A stretch of DNA of 10,198 nucleotides, taken from the NCBI GenBank assembly GCA_015179045.1, contig WHUZ01000357.1, forward strand, positions 1 to 10,198, written 5' to 3'. This stretch comes from Kalaharituber pfeilii. Its lineage: Eukaryota > Ascomycota > Pezizomycetes > Pezizales > Pezizaceae. Below the pieces are notes generated by a model. It saw nothing but the letters and a program-made list of their open reading frames with translations, made no database searches and had not been told where the DNA came from. Shown in pieces: positions 6,779 to 10,198 of this stretch (positions are counted from its first letter, which is position 1; each line of letters begins with the position of its first letter). Position numbers and translations under genes: made by a program.

Positions 6779-8030
6779 CGACGGCCTATAAGGTGGCCAG
6801 AATCTGTCTTCGTCTTCTTTGGGCTAGTCGAGAGAGTGGATTCGTGACTCCAGGGCGTTTTACTTCCCCTTTGTCTTCCTTCTTTGGCTTCGGTTGGGTT
6901 TCCACCACTTCTTTTCGCAGCATGAGATCATCTTGTACCTGATGCATCAGTTGCCTTTCTTCTGAATCAGATCTTCAGGTATGTTGTCGCCCTTCTTGTT
7001 CTTCAGAGGTGGAGGTGGCTGTATCGTAGGGCTGCTACTGACAAAGGTGATGTTTGTCATGGTGGTGGAGGGAGTGAAACGCTTATTCCCAGGCTTGCTC
7101 GGGGCATCAGTAATAGAAACTTCCATTGGTTCCAGTTGCTTCGATACTCAAAATGACCCACTAGAAGGTTCCAGACATCTTCCGAATGCTGGCGGAGACA
7201 TCGGAAATGAGGACAGGGTCAGGAGTCTTTGCCACGTCATTGTACTAATACTTCGTCGATTTCAGTTAAGAAATCCTGCATCCTACCCTACTGCTTGCGT
7301 CCGAATATTTCGAGCAGCCTCAGCAATGGCTGAGGAGTCCTGGAAGGTCATACGCAGTAGGGTGAGAGCTATAGTATATAACGCTGAGAGGTTCCGACGG
7401 AAAAGGTGAGGACAGGGCCCTTCAAGCGAGAGGTTTCGTTGTCGGCAGTGATTCGCGAACTCCTGATCCATCGTGGGACCAGGAGGAAAATTGTCAAGCT
7501 CTTTTTTATCCCTATCAAACTTTTCTGGAGGGGGGAATTTTCGAAGGAGGCAGAAGAGGAGATAAAGGCATCGAATCTCGGCATCGGCGGGAGCCGCGAG
7601 GAGAGATACGAGAAGAAGGAAGGCCTCACGGCAATAACTGACTCATGGAGATAACGAGGAGGCGGAGGAGGAGAGAAAAGTCCCACGCAGTGCTTGACTC
7701 GTGGGAAAAACGAAGAGGTGTAGGGTCTCGTACTCGACGAGGACCGCAAGGCAGAGCATGAGGAGGAGGAGGACCCGTACCATCAATACCCGGTAGAGGA
7801 GGTCCTCCGGGATCAGGTTTTAGTGCGCCGTGCGATTTGCCGACTCGGGTCGGGGAACATTTGCAGGTTGCGGAGGAAACCGCACCATCAGTACCCGGCG
7901 GAGGAAATGCTTCAGAGGAGAGGGTGGTACATTACCTTGAAATGCTTGCTCATCACGGAGGTTGGCGACATCTTCGGGGAGAGGTCCTTGAGGAAGAGGA
8001 GGCAGCGGATGAGCCTTCCGGTGCCGACAT
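6779..8030 (-). pseudogene. gag region of level 2 (decayed)
   Basis: The first ATG after the 5' LTR (8030) opens a short frame starting MSAPEGSSAASSSSRTSPRR, which meets TGA after 25 codons. Ser/Ala/Pro-rich N-termini are usual for fungal gag proteins. Further downstream the similarity is scattered over frames; the longest open piece is 7749-7369 (126 codons), rich in Ser, Pro and Phe. From about 7080 to 6780 the strand is Lys/Arg/Pro-rich, as expected near the nucleocapsid, but no CCHC knuckle is seen in any - frame. The call rests on position between LTR and protease. Open frames on the + strand here (6981-7409, 7837-8049) have no recognisable product and look like shadows. Confidence 0.55.
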
Positions 8031-8068
8031 TGTGGAGGCGGGGTGGTAGGTGAAGAGGAGCGGTGTAA
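8031..8068 (-). other. Level-2 leader with presumed primer-binding region
   Basis: After the 5' LTR the - strand reads TTACACCGCTCCTCTTCACC, where a tRNA primer site would be expected. It does not begin with TGG and cannot be assigned to a tRNA by eye. Decay, or priming from an internal tRNA fragment, could explain this. The leader before the first gag ATG is only 38 bp. Confidence 0.4.
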
Positions 8069-8808
8069 TATTATGGGCGTGAGGTGCTCGGCTCCGGTGG
8101 GCGCTGAAAGGCACCAGATGTTGCGGCTACGGTGAGGAAAACAGCGATGCCGGCGTCGTCCCGGAAGTGTGAATACGGCAGGTTGGAATGGCTACGGAGG
8201 TATATACGGCGGACCGGAAGGGCAGCTACTCAGCGGGGAGCATGCAGCGGAGCGAAGCAATTCACGGGCGTAATAATGGAATGATAGGTTCAGAGTTATA
8301 GAGAAACTGACAGAACACCGCTAGTGTCTTGATTCTTCTAACTATGCTATCGCCAGCCAGCGCTTATATAGACTTCAGCGCAGCCATACATGAGGGGTCA
8401 ACAAATGAATAATTGGCTAGCAACGCGGCGATTCCTTATCAATGCCAATACTGGTGGTAATAGGCATATGTAATGAAAACATGCAAAAATAGTATGGAAC
8501 AAAGATAATGAATGTACTAATGTATGTGTGTATATAAATAAAGCTTCCGTAACTCGAGTGTATGCATCAAGCTGCATTCTGGATGACACACCCTTCCGTA
8601 GTACTGCCCTATCGAAACGATGCGAGAATCAACAGCCAAGCCTAATGGGTAATTAGTCCGGTCAATCAGCGTTGGTCTTATGTTCGATTACAGGGTCAGT
8701 GTTTTCCCCTTGGGGGTAAGTCTTCACCTTTAGCCGTGGCAGCTAATTAGTAGTGGAACCCTTGCCTCTTGTTAGAGTGATAGGCAAGTTTCCACCTTAG
8801 CCGTAACA
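8069..8808 (-). repeat. Level-2 right LTR (5' LTR and promoter)
   Basis: 740 bp. It would carry the promoter of the element: TATATAAG on the - strand at 8363-8370 is conserved with the left LTR, so transcription would start a little below 8340 and run toward 2951. The LTR-leader boundary is placed at 8069 because this gives equal LTR lengths and a perfect CCGGA duplication. A TGTAATATTA reading that would put the boundary at 8064 is not supported by the left copy. Confidence 0.88.
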
Positions 8809-8813
8809 CCGGA
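8809..8813 (+). repeat. Target-site duplication CCGGA, right copy (level-2 insertion)
   Basis: It follows the CGTAACA end of the right level-2 LTR and matches 2946-2950 exactly. Confidence 0.85.
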
Positions 8814-8995
8814 CTCTCTATATATTAACTCCCAGCTACCCGTTACTGCTTTAGGACTTCAATTTTATGTGCCACCACACTACTTTATAACCAGTGACCG
8901 GCCTGTGGCTATAAGCTGTCCAAATCCAAAGATTGCATGCAGTATCTCATGTTCGCTACATACAAGGTTTGAACTGACAACCCTACCGGTAGTAC
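8814..8995 (-). other. Level-1 internal DNA (leader side), non-coding
   Basis: These 182 bp lie between the level-2 insertion and the right level-1 LTR, and together with 2920-2950 make up all of the level-1 internal region. No open frame or gag/pol similarity is seen. Next to the LTR on the - strand is GTACTACCGGTAGGG, containing the 10-bp palindrome CTACCGGTAG (8983-8992). No TGG-type tRNA primer site is recognisable. A B-box-like AGTTCAAACC lies on the - strand near 8967-8976, but no tRNA fold can be built around it. Confidence 0.6.
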
Positions 8996-9234
8996 TGTTA
9001 CAGGTTGCAACTGACCATCTTGCAAACTGTTGCACCAAAAGGTAGAACTACCAGTGACCTCTGGTAGTACGGTTGGGATATATAGGAGTATCTATGCATA
9101 TGGGCTCTTGGTACCAGTTTGCGCCAGATCTTCAGGCATAGCAGGGGTGGGCCGGTCATATGACCTCATAGCTCACTATATTTTAGCCCTGCTCTGGGTA
9201 TGCTCGCATACTACCATGTTATACCATTATGACA
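8996..9234 (-). repeat. Level-1 right LTR (5' LTR of the element)
   Basis: Partner of 2681-2919 with the same length and no indels. It ends TTATGACA against the GTATA duplication. TATATA at 9079-9084 is conserved with the left copy. Two hairpins are visible: CTACCAG/CTGGTAG around a 6-base loop (9048-9067) and GTATGC/GCATAC around 2 bases (9198-9211). The left copy keeps both with G-T style mismatches. An open frame at 9030-9308 is an accident: it runs from LTR sequence into level-0 RT. Confidence 0.84.
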
Positions 9235-9239
9235 GTATA
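9235..9239 (+). repeat. Target-site duplication GTATA, right copy (level-1 insertion)
   Basis: Second copy of the GTATA found at 2497-2501. It directly follows the level-1 LTR end TTATGACA and directly precedes the CCT codon at which level-0 RT resumes. Confidence 0.9.
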
Positions 9240-9581
9240 CCTATCCTGTTCATCCCAAAAAAGAATAGTAAACTCTACATGTGTATTGACTATAAAGGCC
9301 TTAACTGAATCACTATCAAGAACTGCTACCCCTCTCACTAATAGTAGAACTCTGAGTCCGATTCCACAAGAACAAATACTTTACCACCTTTGACTTAAAG
9401 AACAGATATAACTTAATATGAATTGCTAAAGGGAAGAAGTGGAAGATAGCCTTTACGACTCAGTACAACTACTATAAATATACAATTATACCATTCGGAC
9501 TCTGCAATATACCAGCAACCTTCCAGGAGTTCATGAATAAAATCTTTAAAGATATGATCAATATAATAATCCAACCTGGAC
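9235..9581 (+). pseudogene. Reverse transcriptase, central part (level 0, resumed)
   Basis: Directly after the GTATA duplication the text continues PILFIPKKNSKLYMCIDYKG (9240-9299) and LN, then a stop and ITIKNCYP. After a one-base shift come KYFTTFDLKNRYNLI (with the first catalytic Asp, near 9380), KWKIAFTTQYNYYKYT and PFGLCNIPATFQEFMNKIFK (9491-9550). The next block should be the Y-x-D-D box; what is found is AACCTGGACCCC (9573-9584), which in a shifted frame would be Asn-Leu-Asp-Pro, and then RT similarity ends. The remnant therefore stops at or just at the active site. Confidence 0.88.
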
Positions 9582-9795
9582 CCCTCACCCCAGACCCTCC
9601 AGCTTTGATCCTATACTGGCAACTAATATACTACTCACCAATACTTGTACATATACAGCTGACTCTGACAGCCTTGCAATTTGCTGCACTCCTTCTAGCA
9701 TTTCGATATATATCCCTGTACCTGAGAGCATACTTAGGTGACATGGCTACCAGCATCTTAGTTATTGCTTAACAACCTGAACCGAAGAACTAGCC
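9582..9795 (+). other. Unassigned DNA after the level-0 RT break
   Basis: The frame of the RT stays open to 9772, but the residues (Leu/Tyr/Ile-rich, with Pro-rich start) match no part of RT, RNase H or integrase that I know. The rest of pol is absent, so a large deletion, or a junction to other repeat DNA, lies near 9582. TGACATGG at 9739 could be an LTR start but has no supporting purine tract or second copy in the window. Confidence 0.5.
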
Positions 9796-9921
9796 AGAAC
9801 CTGCTAGAAGAATCCGGATCCTCAGAACCCACCGGAAAGCTGCAGAACCTGCCAGAAAGCCATAGAACCTGCCAGAAGCCATAGACCCTGCTTGCAAGCC
9901 ATAGAATCTGCTAGAAACAGG
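9796..9921 (+). repeat. About six tandem units of 20 bp
   Basis: Units beginning AGAACC (or near variants) start at 9796, 9824, 9844, 9864, 9883 and 9903, a spacing of 28, 20, 20, 19 and 20 bp. The best-kept unit is AGAACCTGCCAGAAAGCCAT. The period is not a multiple of three, so this is not a peptide repeat. Such arrays are common in the U3 part of LTRs. Confidence 0.72.
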
Positions 9922-9970
9922 TATCACCAAGCTTATTCCTAGATATTCTTAATGCTTCTTCCTGCTTCCA

Positions 9971-10059
9971 GTCATTTCTTAGTCATCTATGTACTTTCTG
10001 TCATTTCCTTTATTTTCCATGTACTTCTAGTCGCTTCTCAGTTTTCTATATACTTCGTT
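9971..10059 (+). repeat. Three degenerate 30-bp tandem units, pyrimidine-rich
   Basis: GTCATTTC (or GTCGCTTC) recurs at 9971, 10000 and 10030, each followed about 20 bp later by a TACTT motif (9992, 10022, 10051). The whole stretch is C/T-rich on this strand. It lies about 50 bp before a TATA box, which would suit enhancer-like repeats of an LTR promoter. Confidence 0.6.
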
Positions 10060-10198
10060 TCTTTGCTTGTTTACTTGTTTGCTTGGATTTTCCACTGAGG
10101 GTTTTCTATAAAGAGGCTCTCCTCCCTCCTTCCTCTTGCTTCTCCACACAATAACTTGTTTCCTACCCAAGTTATATATCTAGCCTTTTAATATATCT
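10060..10198 (+). promoter_or_regulatory. TATA box and downstream pyrimidine-rich DNA, possible LTR promoter
   Basis: TATAAAG at 10107-10113 is followed by a C/T-rich stretch (CTCTCCTCCCTCCTTCCTC), the layout of many fungal and plant LTR promoters, in which a pyrimidine-rich start region follows the TATA box. Combined with the tandem repeats upstream, it suggests the U3/R part of an LTR, perhaps that of level 0. The window ends before an LTR end can be seen, so the call is tentative. Confidence 0.42.

Larger units (their letters stand above)
2951..8808 (-). mobile_element. Level-2 Ty3/gypsy retrotransposon, full length but inactive
   Basis: A 5,858-bp element in reverse orientation: 5' LTR 8069-8808, leader, gag, protease, RT, RNase H, integrase, polypurine tract, 3' LTR 2951-3691. 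RT and RNase H before integrase is the order of Ty3/gypsy (Metaviridae-type) elements rather than Ty1/copia. Coding similarity jumps among the three - frames, with stops throughout, so it cannot make a polyprotein. Unlike level 0 it still has many CpGs, and its LTRs are about 93% identical by hand count, so it is the youngest layer. It sits inside level 1 in the same orientation. Confidence 0.9.
2502..9234 (-). mobile_element. Level-1 LTR element, TRIM-like and non-autonomous, itself hosting level 2
   Basis: The unit begins TGTTAC and ends TGACA, is flanked by GTATA duplications and interrupts level-0 RT. It carries a pair of 239-bp direct repeats (2681-2919 and 8996-9234) as LTRs. A purine tract, TTAAGGGGGAAGTAA on the - strand, abuts the inner end of the left LTR, so the element points right to left. 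Without the level-2 insert, the internal DNA is only 2920-2950 plus 8814-8995, about 213 bp, with no recognisable gag or pol. LTR plus tiny internal region plus LTR, about 690 bp, fits a terminal-repeat retrotransposon in miniature. A deletion derivative of a larger element is the alternative. It would need enzymes from another element to move. Confidence 0.78.

Noticed and set aside
6981..7409. 142-codon open frame on the + strand
   Set aside because: It is antisense to level-2 gag, matches nothing known, and lies inside an element whose signals all point to the - strand.
7837..8049. 70-codon acidic open frame on the + strand ending at the level-2 LTR
   Set aside because: It is the complement of the Ser/Pro-rich gag start and leader; Glu-rich text is the usual shadow of such DNA.
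8925..8990. tRNA gene or tRNA-derived SINE suggested by a B-box-like AGTTCAAACC on the - strand
   Set aside because: No A box, acceptor stem or anticodon arm could be paired around it.
9030..9308. 92-codon open frame on the + strand
   Set aside because: It fuses level-1 LTR sequence to the level-0 RT fragment across the insertion junction; only the last part, from 9240, is real coding text.
9796..9921. CRISPR-like array
   Set aside because: The 20-bp units are directly adjacent with no unique spacers, and the setting is a eukaryotic retrotransposon cluster.

Overview
The window has no intact gene. It is a three-deep nest of decayed LTR retrotransposons, typical of repeat-rich heterochromatin in a filamentous fungus, probably an ascomycete. 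That placement is an inference from the Ty3/gypsy families, the nesting and an almost pure transition (C/T, G/A) mutation pattern of the kind left by RIP or 5-methylcytosine deamination. No host gene is present to confirm it.

Level 0, the oldest layer, lies on the + strand at 1-2501 and resumes at 9235 to about 9581. It is a Ty3/gypsy gag-pol remnant: a coiled-coil gag N-terminus, a capsid-like region, a ruined CCHC zinc knuckle, a basic gag tail, an aspartic protease and a reverse transcriptase (RT). It is AT-rich, nearly free of CpG, and full of stops where Gln codons would fit. Its RT is cut between codons by the next layer and resumes in frame after 6.7 kb. After about 9581 the RT homology stops, and 9582-10198 holds repeat-rich, pyrimidine-rich DNA with a TATA box that resembles part of an LTR.

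Level 1 occupies 2502-9234, flanked by the 5-bp target duplication GTATA. It has two 239-bp LTRs (2681-2919 and 8996-9234), a polypurine tract next to the left LTR (so it points along the - strand) and only about 213 bp of its own internal DNA, with no coding capacity. It looks like a miniature, non-autonomous TRIM-type element. An extra 179 bp (2502-2680) sits at the outer end of its left LTR.

Level 2 occupies 2951-8808 inside the level-1 internal region, flanked by the 5-bp duplication CCGGA. It is a full-length but dead Ty3/gypsy element on the - strand, with LTRs of 741 and 740 bp. Read from right to left it has 5' LTR, a short leader, gag, protease, RT, RNase H, integrase, polypurine tract and 3' LTR. 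Every domain is broken by frameshifts and stops. It keeps many CpGs and its LTRs differ by about 7%, against about 11% for level 1 (hand counts), which agrees with the nesting order.

Nothing here is likely to make protein. The value of the window is as a dated stack of insertions with exact junctions, a clear mutational signature, and one compact non-autonomous element family that may be undescribed.
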